Positions 1-8,201 of a DNA stretch of 64,000 nucleotides are shown here, one piece after another. The position numbers and the translations under genes were made by a program. How positions within the stretch are numbered: the stretch's first letter is position 1; each line of letters begins with the position of its first letter. This DNA is from JBAXTE01 sp964653595 (GTDB taxonomy: Bacteria; Bacteroidota; Bacteroidia; Bacteroidales; WCHB1-69). The stretch is taken from NCBI GenBank assembly GCA_964653595.1, contig CAZZHH010000015.1, positions 1 to 64,000 of the forward strand. The letters are read 5' to 3'. The notes under the pieces are model-generated. The model was not told the origin of the DNA, ran no database searches, and saw nothing but the letters and a program-made list of their open reading frames with translations.

Positions 1-73
1 TATTTTATAAATTTGTAAATAAAAAAGTTGCATTTGCTGGTTGAATCTACCTTTCTAAAAATGGAGGTGAATA

Positions 74-105
74 TTTGCATAATTGGATAAATTCATGTAG
101 GTTTG
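74..105 (+). promoter_or_regulatory. Bacteroidetes-type promoter of the Mpv17-like gene
   Basis: TTTG (74-77), a 20-bp spacer and TAGGTTTG (98-105) match the Bacteroidetes housekeeping consensus TTTG/TAnnTTTG. The longest open frame of the next gene would begin at a TTG inside this -7 box, so the downstream ATG is the better start. Confidence 0.55.
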
Positions 106-129
106 TCGAAAATTAAATTAAACGAGTTG

Positions 130-828
130 ATGAAAAAGAAAGATCTTTTTGTATTTGTAGGATTTGCCCTGTTTTTAGCCCCATTTTTCATTTTTCCAGA
201 CTTATTGGCAGGATATGAAAAGCTCAACAAGGAGCATGGTATGTGGATGAGCTTTGTTAAGTTTGCAATATTGGCCACCTTTGGAGAAACATTGGGCTCT
301 CGAATTCGCACTGGCGATTATCTACCTATCGGATTTGGTTTAATACCTCGAGCTATTATTTGGGGATTTTTAGGGTTGACCATCAAGTTGTCGTTTGATA
401 TTTTTACTGCAGGCACCTTGAACTTTCTTGATAAAATGGACTGGAAAGGGGCAAAAGAAATTTTTGTCTCTCCTGGCTTCTCTGTTGGTAAATTGCTGAT
501 TGCATTTTGTATAAGCACATTTATGAATACCATTTATGCACCCGTAATGATGACCTTACACAAGATTACTGATATGCATATCGCTCAAAATCAGGGTCGA
601 CTTTCCTCTTTGTATACTCCTATAAAAGTAAGGGAGAATATCTCAAAGATGAATTGGGAAGTACAATGGGGTTTTGTTTTTAAGCGCACGATCCCTCTTT
701 TTTGGATACCAGCTCATACCATTACGTTTGTCTTACCCGAGGAGTATCGTGTATTATTTGCAGCTGCATTGGGTATAGCACTGGGAGTGATTTTAGCAGT
801 TGCGGCCAGCAAAGGAAATCAAAAATAA
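130..828 (+). CDS. Mpv17/PMP22-like integral membrane protein
   Basis: The 232-residue product is rich in hydrophobic segments and is predicted to sit in the inner membrane. Its last third (FWIPAHTITFVLPEEYRVLF) resembles the Mpv17/PMP22 signature, in which a Trp/Pro stretch precedes an aromatic-Pro-x-x-x-Arg motif. The frame is open from a TTG at 103, but that codon lies in a -7 box, so ATG 130 is chosen. The biochemical role of bacterial Mpv17-like proteins is not established. The aminotransferase gene follows 45 bp downstream on the same strand and could be cotranscribed. The family call is moderate; the membrane location is secure. Confidence 0.7.
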   Translation: MKKKDLFVFVGFALFLAPFFIFPDLLAGYEKLNKEHGMWMSFVKFAILATFGETLGSRIRTGDYLPIGFGLIPRAIIWGFLGLTIKLSFDIFTAGTLNFLDKMDWKGAKEIFVSPGFSVGKLLIAFCISTFMNTIYAPVMMTLHKITDMHIAQNQGRLSSLYTPIKVRENISKMNWEVQWGFVFKRTIPLFWIPAHTITFVLPEEYRVLFAAALGIALGVILAVAASKGNQK

Positions 829-873
829 AGGATGCATTGATTTTCGATTCTTATTATAAAAAAAAATAAAAAT

Positions 874-2190
874 ATGCATATGAACAACACACCGATTGAT
901 TTTGATATTGTAAATCAAAAAAAAGCAGAAAGTAAGCTTTCAAACATTGGAAAATCTTCCATTAGGGAGATAAAAAAATTAATCAACCAAATTGAAGATG
1001 CTTCTGGAAAAAAGTTTATTCGAATGGAAATGGGTATTCCAGGAATCCCTGCATCTAAATTTGGCGTTGAAGCACAAATTGAAGCGTTAAACAGCGGAGT
1101 TGCGTCTCTTTATCCCGATATAGAAGGTATTCCCGAGCTTAAAGAGGAAGCATCTAAATTTTGCAAAAATTTCATCAACATTGATGTTAAACCTACCTCC
1201 ATCATTCCTACGGTAGGATCTATGATGGGAGGTTTTGCTGCCTTTATGTTGCTATCAAAGGCAAACAAACAAAAAGATACTACCCTTTTTATCGATCCTG
1301 GTTTCCCAGTCCAAAAATCACAACACAAAGCGTTGGATATAAAATTTGAAACGTTTGATGTGTATGATTACCGAGGCGAAAAACTACGAGAAAAATTAGA
1401 AAGTTATTTGTCGCAAGGTCATATTCATTCTATTCTCTATTCTAATCCAAACAATCCCTCATGGATCTGTTTTACGGAAGAAGAGCTTCGAATTATTGGT
1501 GAATTGGCTACAAAATATGATGTAGTTGTAATCGAAGATTTGGCATATTTTGGTATGGATTTCCGTCAAAACATCTCTACACCAGGTATTGCTCCATTTC
1601 AACCATCAGTTGCAAACTATACGGATAAATTTATTTTGTTTATCTCTAGCTCCAAAGCGTTTAGTTATGCAGGGGAACGTATAGGGTTGATGGTGATTTC
1701 CGATGCTCTTTTTGAGACAGAATACCCAGATTTGAAAAATCAGTTTGGCAATAGCAATTTTGGAAAAGCAATGGTTTTTGGGTGCGTCTATTGTTTAAGC
1801 TCTGGTACTTCTCATTCTGCCCAATATGCTTTGGCAGCAATTTTAAAAGCTTGTAACAACGGCCTTTATAATTACATCGACGAAGTAAAAGTGTATGGCG
1901 TCAAAGCTGCCAAAATGAAAAAAATGTTTATCGACAACGGATTTCAAATTGTGTATGATTTTGATGGAAATAAGCCTATTGCGGATGGTTTTTATTTTAC
2001 CGTTTCCTATCCTGGATTTACAGGCGAACAGCTTATTGAAGAATTCTTGTATTATGGAATAAGTGCTATTTCATTGTCCATCACTGGTAGTTCACGTGTG
2101 GAAGGAATTAGAGCCTGTGTTTCATTGGTCCACGATAACCAGCTAGCTGATTTAGAGTATCGATTGAAGATGTTTAAACAGAATCATTGA
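874..2190 (+). CDS. PLP-dependent class I/II aminotransferase
   Basis: The 438-residue protein has a fold-type I aminotransferase layout. The substrate-domain N-terminus contains a G-x-P-x-x motif (MGIPGIPASKFG). A PNNPSW motif lies near the middle, an Asp-containing IEDLAYFGMD segment should contact the pyridine nitrogen, and SSSKAFSYAGERIG carries the Schiff-base lysine. A C-terminal arginine should bind the substrate carboxylate. It probably transfers an amino group between an amino acid and 2-oxoglutarate or a similar acceptor in the cytoplasm; the substrate cannot be read from the sequence. ATG 880 is an alternative start. A hairpin resembling a terminator follows. Confidence 0.88.
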   Translation: MHMNNTPIDFDIVNQKKAESKLSNIGKSSIREIKKLINQIEDASGKKFIRMEMGIPGIPASKFGVEAQIEALNSGVASLYPDIEGIPELKEEASKFCKNFINIDVKPTSIIPTVGSMMGGFAAFMLLSKANKQKDTTLFIDPGFPVQKSQHKALDIKFETFDVYDYRGEKLREKLESYLSQGHIHSILYSNPNNPSWICFTEEELRIIGELATKYDVVVIEDLAYFGMDFRQNISTPGIAPFQPSVANYTDKFILFISSSKAFSYAGERIGLMVISDALFETEYPDLKNQFGNSNFGKAMVFGCVYCLSSGTSHSAQYALAAILKACNNGLYNYIDEVKVYGVKAAKMKKMFIDNGFQIVYDFDGNKPIADGFYFTVSYPGFTGEQLIEEFLYYGISAISLSITGSSRVEGIRACVSLVHDNQLADLEYRLKMFKQNH

Positions 2191-2210
2191 TATAAAAAAT
2201 AATTGATTTT

Positions 2211-2250
2211 AGTCCCATTTTTCATCCGAAGAATGGGACTGATTTTTAAT
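2211..2250 (+). terminator. Probable rho-independent terminator
   Basis: A perfect 9-bp stem, AGTCCCATT (2211-2219) with AATGGGACT (2232-2240), is followed by GATTTTTAAT. It lies directly after the aminotransferase stop codon. The T tract is short. Confidence 0.5.
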
Positions 2251-2301
2251 CATAAGATGCATTTAGAAAATTATTAAAAGATAAAATAACAGATCAATCC
2301 A

Positions 2302-3039
2302 ATGAAAGCACTTGTCTTTGCTGCTGGGCATGGCACACGATTATCTCCTTTAACCGATTCCAAACCAAAGGCATTGGTAGAATTGAACCGAGTTACACTC
2401 TTGGAGTTGGCAATAAAAAAGTTGGTTTTACATGGATTTACTCAGATTGTAATCAATGTGCATGCATTTGGCGATCAGATAATCGATTTTATAAAAAAAC
2501 ACTCTTTTGATGCTCAGATTTTTATCAGTGATGAACGCGAAATGCTTTTAGATACAGGGGGAGGATTAATGAAATCACTTCCTTTTTTTGATGATTCAAG
2601 CCCATTTTTAGTATATAATGTGGATATTATCACTACTGCAAATCTAAAAATGTTCTACGAAGAACATATGAAAAATAGACCTTTAGTAAGTCTGCTGGTT
2701 AGAAAAAGAGAGACATCTCGTATGTTAATATTTGATTCATCCATGAAACTAGAAGGGTGGGAAAACAGTGCTACGAATGAGAAGATTTGGGTAAATAAGC
2801 CAATTGAAAATGGAATTAATTTCGCATTTAGTGGCATACATATCGTAGATCCTTGCATTGAAAAATTCAAGCTTCCCGAAGATGCCTCTTTCCCTATTAT
2901 TCCTTTCTATTTAAAAATTGCGAAAGAGGAAAATATTATGGGAGTGGAAGATGCAGACTCTGTGTGGTTTGATGTGGGCAAAATAGACCAGCTAAATGAA
3001 GCGGAGGCATTTTTAAGTACAGAAAAATATCCTTCTTAA
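2302..3039 (+). CDS. Sugar-1-phosphate nucleotidyltransferase, MurU-like
   Basis: The 245-residue cytoplasmic enzyme begins with the nucleotidyltransferase signature: FAAGHGTRLSPLTDSKPKAL contains GxGTR and the PKAL lysine. DTGGGLMKSL and the metal-binding NVDI follow. Compact enzymes of this form join an NTP to a sugar 1-phosphate and include MurU (MurNAc-1-P uridylyltransferase) and heptose-1-P guanylyltransferases. A MurU-like role is suggested by an AmgK-like kinase encoded at 20240-21664, but the two genes are 17 kb apart here, so this is inference. The gene converges with elbB and the two coding ends overlap by 4 bp, leaving no room for a separate terminator. Confidence 0.8.
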   Translation: MKALVFAAGHGTRLSPLTDSKPKALVELNRVTLLELAIKKLVLHGFTQIVINVHAFGDQIIDFIKKHSFDAQIFISDEREMLLDTGGGLMKSLPFFDDSSPFLVYNVDIITTANLKMFYEEHMKNRPLVSLLVRKRETSRMLIFDSSMKLEGWENSATNEKIWVNKPIENGINFAFSGIHIVDPCIEKFKLPEDASFPIIPFYLKIAKEENIMGVEDADSVWFDVGKIDQLNEAEAFLSTEKYPS

Positions 3040-3683
3040 TTGTCCTCCACTATAGATTTGATTAAATTATATGCTCCATCATATATGTCTAAAATGTTTG
3101 AGTCAAGCATATAACAAGGGGTAGTAAAGATTTTGTTTTTTCTGTCGGCAATTACTTCGCCATAAGATGTGTTAATGTGTGTTGCTCCCATTTCTGTGAT
3201 TGCTTTTACGGTGTCCTCATCGTTTCCAATGGTAAGAGTTACATTGGATAGTACTTTGGCGATAATAACTGGGGATATACACATGGCACCAATGGGTTTG
3301 TTCTGAGCATGCATCTCAAGAATTATCGTCCGTATTTGAGGTATAACTTCACAATTTTCGGCTTTTATAGCGTAATCACTTAGGTTTTTTGCCACACCAT
3401 AACCTCCTGGAAATATAACCGCATCAAACAATGTAGCATCAAATTCATCTATCGGTTTTATCTCTCCACGAGCAATTCGAGCAGATTCTACCAATACATT
3501 TCGAGTCTCGTCGGTAGATTCACCAGTTAAATGGTTTATCACATGATATTGATTTATATCTGGAGCAAAGCAGGTGTAAGTGCAATCCTGCTGAATAATC
3601 GACAACATGGTCATAGTAGCTTCATGAATCTCGGATCCATCATATACCCCAGAGCCGGAAAGAATAATTGCAAAATGCTTCAT
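3036..3683 (-). CDS. elbB: ElbB-like DJ-1/PfpI family glyoxalase
   Basis: The 215-residue protein belongs to the DJ-1/PfpI superfamily. The N-terminal FAIILSGSGVYDGSEIHEA is typical of ElbB ('enhancing lycopene biosynthesis 2') proteins. VIFPGGYGVAKNLSDYA and the nucleophile elbow around the Cys of IGAMCISPVIIAKVL follow. ElbB of E. coli has glyoxalase activity in vitro; the physiological role is unclear. Length and motifs match the family without gaps. Transcription runs toward the nucleotidyltransferase gene and the coding ends overlap by 4 bp. Confidence 0.85.
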   Translation of the reverse strand: MKHFAIILSGSGVYDGSEIHEATMTMLSIIQQDCTYTCFAPDINQYHVINHLTGESTDETRNVLVESARIARGEIKPIDEFDATLFDAVIFPGGYGVAKNLSDYAIKAENCEVIPQIRTIILEMHAQNKPIGAMCISPVIIAKVLSNVTLTIGNDEDTVKAITEMGATHINTSYGEVIADRKNKIFTTPCYMLDSNILDIYDGAYNLIKSIVEDN

Positions 3684-3740
3684 CTCTGTTTTTTTGTCAA
3701 ATATATGAATTTTTTCAGACTTAACCGGATAAATTTATAA

Positions 3741-4194
3741 ATTTATCTATTGCGATGATCAATTACCTACTTCTTTTAAGCATCCTCGAAATTTTTACTT
3801 TGAAAATAGCTCGCTATTCCCTTCAATAAAAACTTCTTCGAGTACTTGAAATAATTGGCACTAGAACATCTCATGACGAAAACTTATGAACTACGAAGTG
3901 CTCTGCGTAGCAAATTAACCAGGTTAAAAAACTAAATTTAAAATTCATGAGATCTGACCCTGTATTTATACGATTGATTATATCTCCTTTTTTATTGATT
4001 ATCTCCAACTCTTATTTTAAATTAATTGAGAAAACCAATTAGAATTGACTAAGATATAAAGGCGTATAGTATTTCTAAAACCCAAATAAATCAATTTCAC
4101 AAATAAATAGATAAAACAGCAACAGGAATTGATCCCTGGTCTTGAGATATATGTTGCTTCCATCGTATTAACTTAATAATATTAGAAATTGTGT
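3741..4194. other. Intergenic stretch without a recognisable gene
   Basis: About 450 bp between elbB and the [2Fe-2S] protein gene hold no convincing coding frame. The only structure seen is an imperfect hairpin at 3785-3842. The right edge leads into the promoter of the downstream operon. Confidence 0.5.
3785..3842. repeat. Imperfect inverted repeat (hairpin)
   Basis: The arms begin with CTCGAA (3785-3790) and end with TTCGAG (3837-3842). They continue inward through A/T-rich partners to a central AATAGC-TC-GCTATT palindrome. There is no T tract and no matching gene end, so the function is unknown. Confidence 0.4.
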
Positions 4195-4202
4195 TATATT
4201 TG
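4195..4202 (+). promoter_or_regulatory. -7 box of the sensory hydrogenase operon
   Basis: TATATTTG is an exact TAnnTTTG match 66 bp upstream of the first ATG. No clear -33 TTTG is present at the usual distance, so a second regulator or another sigma factor is possible. Confidence 0.45.
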
Positions 4203-4267
4203 CATGAATGAATTATCAACAACAGATACCGTTACCGTTAATAGAAATTATAATAGAAATTAAATAG

Positions 4268-4522
4268 ATGAATAACAAAAAGGTAGATATTGCAATTTGC
4301 TTAGGAAGTTCCTGTTTTTCGAGAGGAAATAAAGATGTTTTGGCTCGAATTAACCAATATATAAAACTAAACAAACTAGAAGATCGAGTTAATTTTCATG
4401 GTAGACATTGTGTGGGCATTTGTGCAGAGGGCCCAATCCTTGAAATTGATGGAATAATGCACAAACATGTTACTCCCGAAGATGTGACATTTATTTTATC
4501 TACTTTTTTTGATAAAGATTAA
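4268..4522 (+). CDS. Thioredoxin-like [2Fe-2S] protein (NuoE/HydC-like small subunit)
   Basis: This 84-residue protein is a stand-alone version of the thioredoxin-like [2Fe-2S] ferredoxin domain found in NuoE and in HydC of bifurcating hydrogenases. Four cysteines are placed as expected: C11 and C16 (CLGSSC), then C48 and C52 (CVGIC). The helical N-terminal extension of full NuoE is missing. It probably passes electrons in the cytoplasm to or from the iron-sulphur protein encoded 13 bp downstream. No NuoF-like flavoprotein lies in the window, so a role in complex I is unlikely. Confidence 0.85.
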   Translation: MNNKKVDIAICLGSSCFSRGNKDVLARINQYIKLNKLEDRVNFHGRHCVGICAEGPILEIDGIMHKHVTPEDVTFILSTFFDKD

Positions 4523-4535
4523 GATTTAGCAAATT

Positions 4536-6395
4536 ATGGAAAAACCTCTTTTTTATGTTGAAACAGATAAGTGTACGCTCTGTTTTGCTTGTATTAGATT
4601 ATGTCCCGTTAAAGCAATTGATGTAAAAGATTTAACCGAATGGGCAGATATTTCTGCAGACAGATGCATCGGCTGTGGCATTTGTTATCACAATTGTCCA
4701 GTGAATGCAATTCAGTATAGAAACAACGAAGATGAGGTTACCTCTCTGTTAAATTCAAGTCAAAACGTAATAGCAATTTGTGATCCTGCTATATCCTCTG
4801 AATTCACAGATATAAGCGATTATCGAAAATTTGTTGCAATGTTACGATTGCTCGGTTTTAATCGAGTGCACGAAGCTGCATTTGCCGTGGATATCTTATC
4901 GGCTCATTACAAAAAAATGTTTTTAGATTTTAAGGGTAAGTATTATATTACAGGTAATTGTCCTTCGGTGGTAGAGTTGGTTGAGAAATATTTTCCTGAG
5001 ATTATTCATAATTTATCTCCCATTCCATCTCCCATGATTGTAGCTACTGAAATTATACGCACTTTATATGGTAACGACTCTAAAGTTGTATATATAGGTC
5101 CATGTATTGCCAATAAAAATGAGCTAAAAAAATATTCAGACACATTGCGCCCCGATGTGGCTATTACCTTTTATGAGTTACGTAATCTGTTTGAAAAATT
5201 TCAAATTTCGGAAGGGAAAGTTGAATTTTCCGACTTCGACCTTCCCATAGGCGAAAAAGGTGCGTTATATCCTATCAGTGAAGGAATTTTGGAGTCTTGC
5301 TCTCCTGACAAATCGTTGTTGTCTCGGCCAATTCAAACTGCCGATGGCGCTCAAGATGTAAAAGATGCAGTAGAAACTTTTTCGAAAAATATTGAGTTGT
5401 TGCATAAACATTTAAATCTTTTTATGTGTCAAGGATGTTTGATGGGACCTGGATGTACAACTTCCAACAACAAACATACAAGAAGTGCACATACTATTGA
5501 TTACGCCAAGAAAAGGATATCGGGATTAAACTATACCAAATGGGAAAAGGAGATGGTTAAATACGAAAAATTTAATCCTACTGCTCAATATGTTGCCAAC
5601 GATCAACGAAGGCCAGAGCCATTGGTTAAAGATGTGAATGATATTTTATCGAATTTGGGCAGCAATGGGCAGCATCTCGAACAAGGGTGTGGTGCCTGTG
5701 GCTTTAAAAATTGCACCGAACTTGCCAAAGGAATAGCACAGGGCAATGGACATCCTGATATGTGCCTCCGACGTTCGATAAACAGTCAAAAGGCACTTGC
5801 TCGATTTATGAAACAAAACGACGAACGAATCCGTCTTTTAAAAGTAGAAATTGAACACTATAAAGAGGATAACTCCAAAAAAGATCAATTATTTACCAAT
5901 GCATCCAAATCACTTACCGCTGTCATTGAAAAACTCTCTGCAGGTGTTGTCTTGGTTGATAATCGATTGAAAATTGTGGAAACAAATCCTCAATTTATTG
6001 ATATTGTAGGCGAAGAGGCTCAGTTTATCAACGAAGTAGTGCCTGGGTTAAAAGGGGCAGATTTAAAATCTTTAGTTCCTTCCACGATTAGCAGTATGTT
6101 TGAGTTTGCTATACAAAACAACGAATCGATTGTAGATAAAGATATAAGTATCGACAACAAAAAGTTTATATTGAATGTGTTTACAATCGAAGAAGATAAA
6201 ATGGCTGGTGCAATTATCCGAAACTTTCATGCGAAAGATGTAAAGTACGATGAATTTGAAAGAAGAATTACCGAAGTAATCGATGAAAATTTACGAATGG
6301 TTCAACAAATAGGATTTCTCTTGGGAGAAGGAGCTTCTACCACCGAGAGAATGTTAAATTCTGTGATAGAGTCGTTTAAAAAAGAAAAAAAATAG
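4536..6395 (+). CDS. Sensory-type [FeFe]-hydrogenase-like protein with PAS-like domain
   Basis: The 619-residue protein opens with two [4Fe-4S] ferredoxin motifs (C13/16/19/23 and C44/47/50/54). A hydrogenase large-subunit domain follows, with divergent H-cluster loops: TGNCPS for L1, IGPCIANKNE for L2 and MCQGCLMGPGC for L3. Next come a further cluster motif (CGACGFKNC with a later Cys), a linker predicted to be helical and a PAS-like region at about residues 455-560. This order matches group C (HydS-type) hydrogenases, thought to sense H2 or redox state rather than turn over H2 quickly. The cysteine that relays protons in catalytic enzymes is Asn here. The gene lies between a [2Fe-2S] protein gene and a phosphatase gene, with gaps of 13 and 5 bp. 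Confidence 0.85.
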   Translation: MEKPLFYVETDKCTLCFACIRLCPVKAIDVKDLTEWADISADRCIGCGICYHNCPVNAIQYRNNEDEVTSLLNSSQNVIAICDPAISSEFTDISDYRKFVAMLRLLGFNRVHEAAFAVDILSAHYKKMFLDFKGKYYITGNCPSVVELVEKYFPEIIHNLSPIPSPMIVATEIIRTLYGNDSKVVYIGPCIANKNELKKYSDTLRPDVAITFYELRNLFEKFQISEGKVEFSDFDLPIGEKGALYPISEGILESCSPDKSLLSRPIQTADGAQDVKDAVETFSKNIELLHKHLNLFMCQGCLMGPGCTTSNNKHTRSAHTIDYAKKRISGLNYTKWEKEMVKYEKFNPTAQYVANDQRRPEPLVKDVNDILSNLGSNGQHLEQGCGACGFKNCTELAKGIAQGNGHPDMCLRRSINSQKALARFMKQNDERIRLLKVEIEHYKEDNSKKDQLFTNASKSLTAVIEKLSAGVVLVDNRLKIVETNPQFIDIVGEEAQFINEVVPGLKGADLKSLVPSTISSMFEFAIQNNESIVDKDISIDNKKFILNVFTIEEDKMAGAIIRNFHAKDVKYDEFERRITEVIDENLRMVQQIGFLLGEGASTTERMLNSVIESFKKEKK

Positions 6396-6400
6396 AGGCC

Positions 6401-7585
6401 ATGGAGAATGATTTTTATATCGAAGTTAGTTATGCTCAGCGATATTATCATGATCAACGAATTTGTGGTGATGTCTTTTTGTCGGAACGATTAAAGGAAG
6501 AAAACCGTGTGATTGCTGTTCTTTCTGATGGTATGGGGCATGGGGTTAAGGCCAATGTGTTGGCAACATTAACCGCTAAAATGGCCATGAATTTCACCAA
6601 AGAACATCGTAATCCAGCTCGTATTGCTGAAATTATTATTAAAACGCTTCCTATTTGTAGCGAACGCAGAATTGCATATTCCACCTTTGGAGTTGTAGAT
6701 ATTGATTCCGACGGAAAAGTTAGTATTATTGAATATGAAACACCTCAATGTATTATAACCAGAGGTGGTATAAAATATGAACCCGAATGGCAATGTTTGA
6801 TTTTGGACACCCCCGATCAAAGCAAACGAGAACTTCTATATTGCTCCTTTTATGCTAAAAAAGAGGATCGCATTACTTTTTTCTCCGATGGTATTGAGCA
6901 ATCGGGGATGGGTAGCGAAAAAAATCCATTCGGATGGCCAAGAGAACAAATTATTGATTATATTCTTAATTTAATAAACCAAACTCCCGATATCTCTGGA
7001 CAAAATATTTCCAACAAGCTGGTAAATAGAGCCAATATGCATGATAATTATGCTCCATTAGACGATACCACGTGCGCTTCAATTTACTTCAGAGAACCCC
7101 GAAAACTCTTACTGTGTACCGGCCCTCCGTACGAAATGGAACGCGACGAAGAGTATGGGGATATTGTGAAGACATTTAATGGGATCAAAGTCCTTTGTGG
7201 CGGCACCACGGCTGACATCATGGCCAAAGTGCTCAATCGAAAAGTGGTAGATGTGTTTGAATTTGAAGATCCTGAATTACCTCCAATTTCAAAAATGGAA
7301 GGGGTCAATCTAGTCACAGAAGGTATTCTGACATTGAGTAAAGTAAACAGAATATTAGACGATTATAGCAAAAAAACCACCCTCGGCAGAGGCCCTGCCG
7401 ACTTAATTGTAAAACATTTTCTGGATAGCGACGAAATCCGTTTTGTGATTGGCACCCGGATCAACACGGCGCACCAGGATCCAAACTTGCCCGTAGAACT
7501 GGAAATTCGCCGTACGGTGATCAAAAAGATGGCCAGTCTGCTGGAAAACAAGTTTTTGAAACAGGTGTCGTTGGAGTATATTTAA
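6401..7585 (+). CDS. SpoIIE/PP2C-type serine phosphatase with C-terminal extension
   Basis: The first ~235 residues form a PP2C/SpoIIE catalytic domain. The metal-binding aspartates appear in LSDGMGHG (41-48), ITFFSDGIEQSG (~155-166) and LDDTTCASI (~222-230). Residues ~235-394 form an extra domain without a motif I recognise. Phosphatases of this class usually dephosphorylate an anti-sigma-factor antagonist or another phosphoserine protein. The gene starts 5 bp after the hydrogenase-like sensor and is surely cotranscribed, so it is the likely output of that sensor. No anti-sigma antagonist (STAS) or HPK-type kinase gene is visible in the window. Confidence 0.85.
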   Translation: MENDFYIEVSYAQRYYHDQRICGDVFLSERLKEENRVIAVLSDGMGHGVKANVLATLTAKMAMNFTKEHRNPARIAEIIIKTLPICSERRIAYSTFGVVDIDSDGKVSIIEYETPQCIITRGGIKYEPEWQCLILDTPDQSKRELLYCSFYAKKEDRITFFSDGIEQSGMGSEKNPFGWPREQIIDYILNLINQTPDISGQNISNKLVNRANMHDNYAPLDDTTCASIYFREPRKLLLCTGPPYEMERDEEYGDIVKTFNGIKVLCGGTTADIMAKVLNRKVVDVFEFEDPELPPISKMEGVNLVTEGILTLSKVNRILDDYSKKTTLGRGPADLIVKHFLDSDEIRFVIGTRINTAHQDPNLPVELEIRRTVIKKMASLLENKFLKQVSLEYI

Positions 7586-7732
7586 AAAATTAGCACTTTA
7601 GTTGCAGAAATTTTAAAATCTAATAGATTGTTTATCAATATTTAATATCAAATTTGCGTACCTGCAGAAAGAATAAAAAAAAATAATTTTTTATAAAAGT
7701 GGCAAATTGTGATATTGTAAATAAAAAAGATG

Positions 7733-7740
7733 TACCTTTA
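7733..7740 (+). promoter_or_regulatory. -7 box of the RNA-binding protein gene
   Basis: TACCTTTA matches TAnnTTTG at all but the last base and lies 30 bp before the ATG. A TTG at 7707-7709 sits 23 bp upstream, within the range reported for the -33 element. Confidence 0.4.
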
Positions 7741-7769
7741 CGGCGTTATTAATTATCAATCAAAAGAAA

Positions 7770-8078
7770 ATGAACATTTACGTAGGAAATGTTGCTTTCA
7801 CAGCAACAGAAAATCAATTATCAGATTTATTCGCTGAATACGGTGCAGTAAACTCTGTGAAAATTATTACTGATAAATTTACTGGTAGAAGCAAAGGATT
7901 TGCATTTGTTGAAATGCCTAACGATAGCGAAGCTAACGAAGCCTTGAATGCACTTAACGGTCTTGAAGTTAATGGTCGTAATTTAAATGTTACTGAAGCT
8001 CGTCCAAAAGAAGAGAGACCACGTAGCGATTACCGTGGTGGTAACGACCGTAACGGTGGTGGAAATCGTAGATACTAA
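7770..8078 (+). CDS. RRM RNA-binding protein
   Basis: The 102-residue protein is one RNA recognition motif with a short Arg/Gly/Asn-rich tail. RNP2 is IYVGNV at the N-terminus and RNP1 is RSKGFAFVEM at about residues 46-55; both contain the aromatic residues that stack on RNA. Small single-RRM proteins like this are common in Bacteroidetes, where they bind single-stranded RNA and are thought to act as global post-transcriptional regulators, since the phylum generally lacks Hfq. The gene has its own promoter-like box and a strong terminator, so it appears monocistronic. Confidence 0.93.
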   Translation: MNIYVGNVAFTATENQLSDLFAEYGAVNSVKIITDKFTGRSKGFAFVEMPNDSEANEALNALNGLEVNGRNLNVTEARPKEERPRSDYRGGNDRNGGGNRRY

Positions 8079-8093
8079 TCGATTTCAAACCAA

Positions 8094-8130
8094 AAAAAAG
8101 CTGCTCATACATTTGAGCAGCTTTTTTTTT
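8094..8130 (+). terminator. Rho-independent terminator of the RRM gene
   Basis: A perfect 9-bp stem, AGCTGCTCA (8099-8107) with TGAGCAGCT (8114-8122), has a 6-nt loop. It is preceded by an A tract and followed by nine or more T. Confidence 0.9.
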
Positions 8131-8146
8131 GTAAAATCGGGATAAA

Positions 8147-8179
8147 TTGACAAAATGACAGATGTTTTTTGTATTTTTG
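8147..8179 (+). promoter_or_regulatory. Promoter of the sigma-54 activator / lptE operon
   Basis: TTG (8147-8149), a 22-bp spacer and an exact -7 box TATTTTTG (8172-8179) lie 22 bp before ATG 8202. The longest frame would start at TTG 8169, just upstream of and overlapping the region of this box, which argues for the later ATG. Confidence 0.6.
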
Positions 8180-8201
8180 TCATCTTAATAGAAAAAATGA
8201 A

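Noticed and set aside
103..129. TTG start nine codons upstream of the Mpv17-like ATG
   Set aside because: The TTG lies inside an exact TAGGTTTG -7 box with TTTG 20 bp upstream.
4268..4522. Complex I subunit NuoE
   Set aside because: Only the 84-residue ferredoxin-like part is present and no NuoF or NuoG gene is near; the partner is a sensory hydrogenase-like protein.
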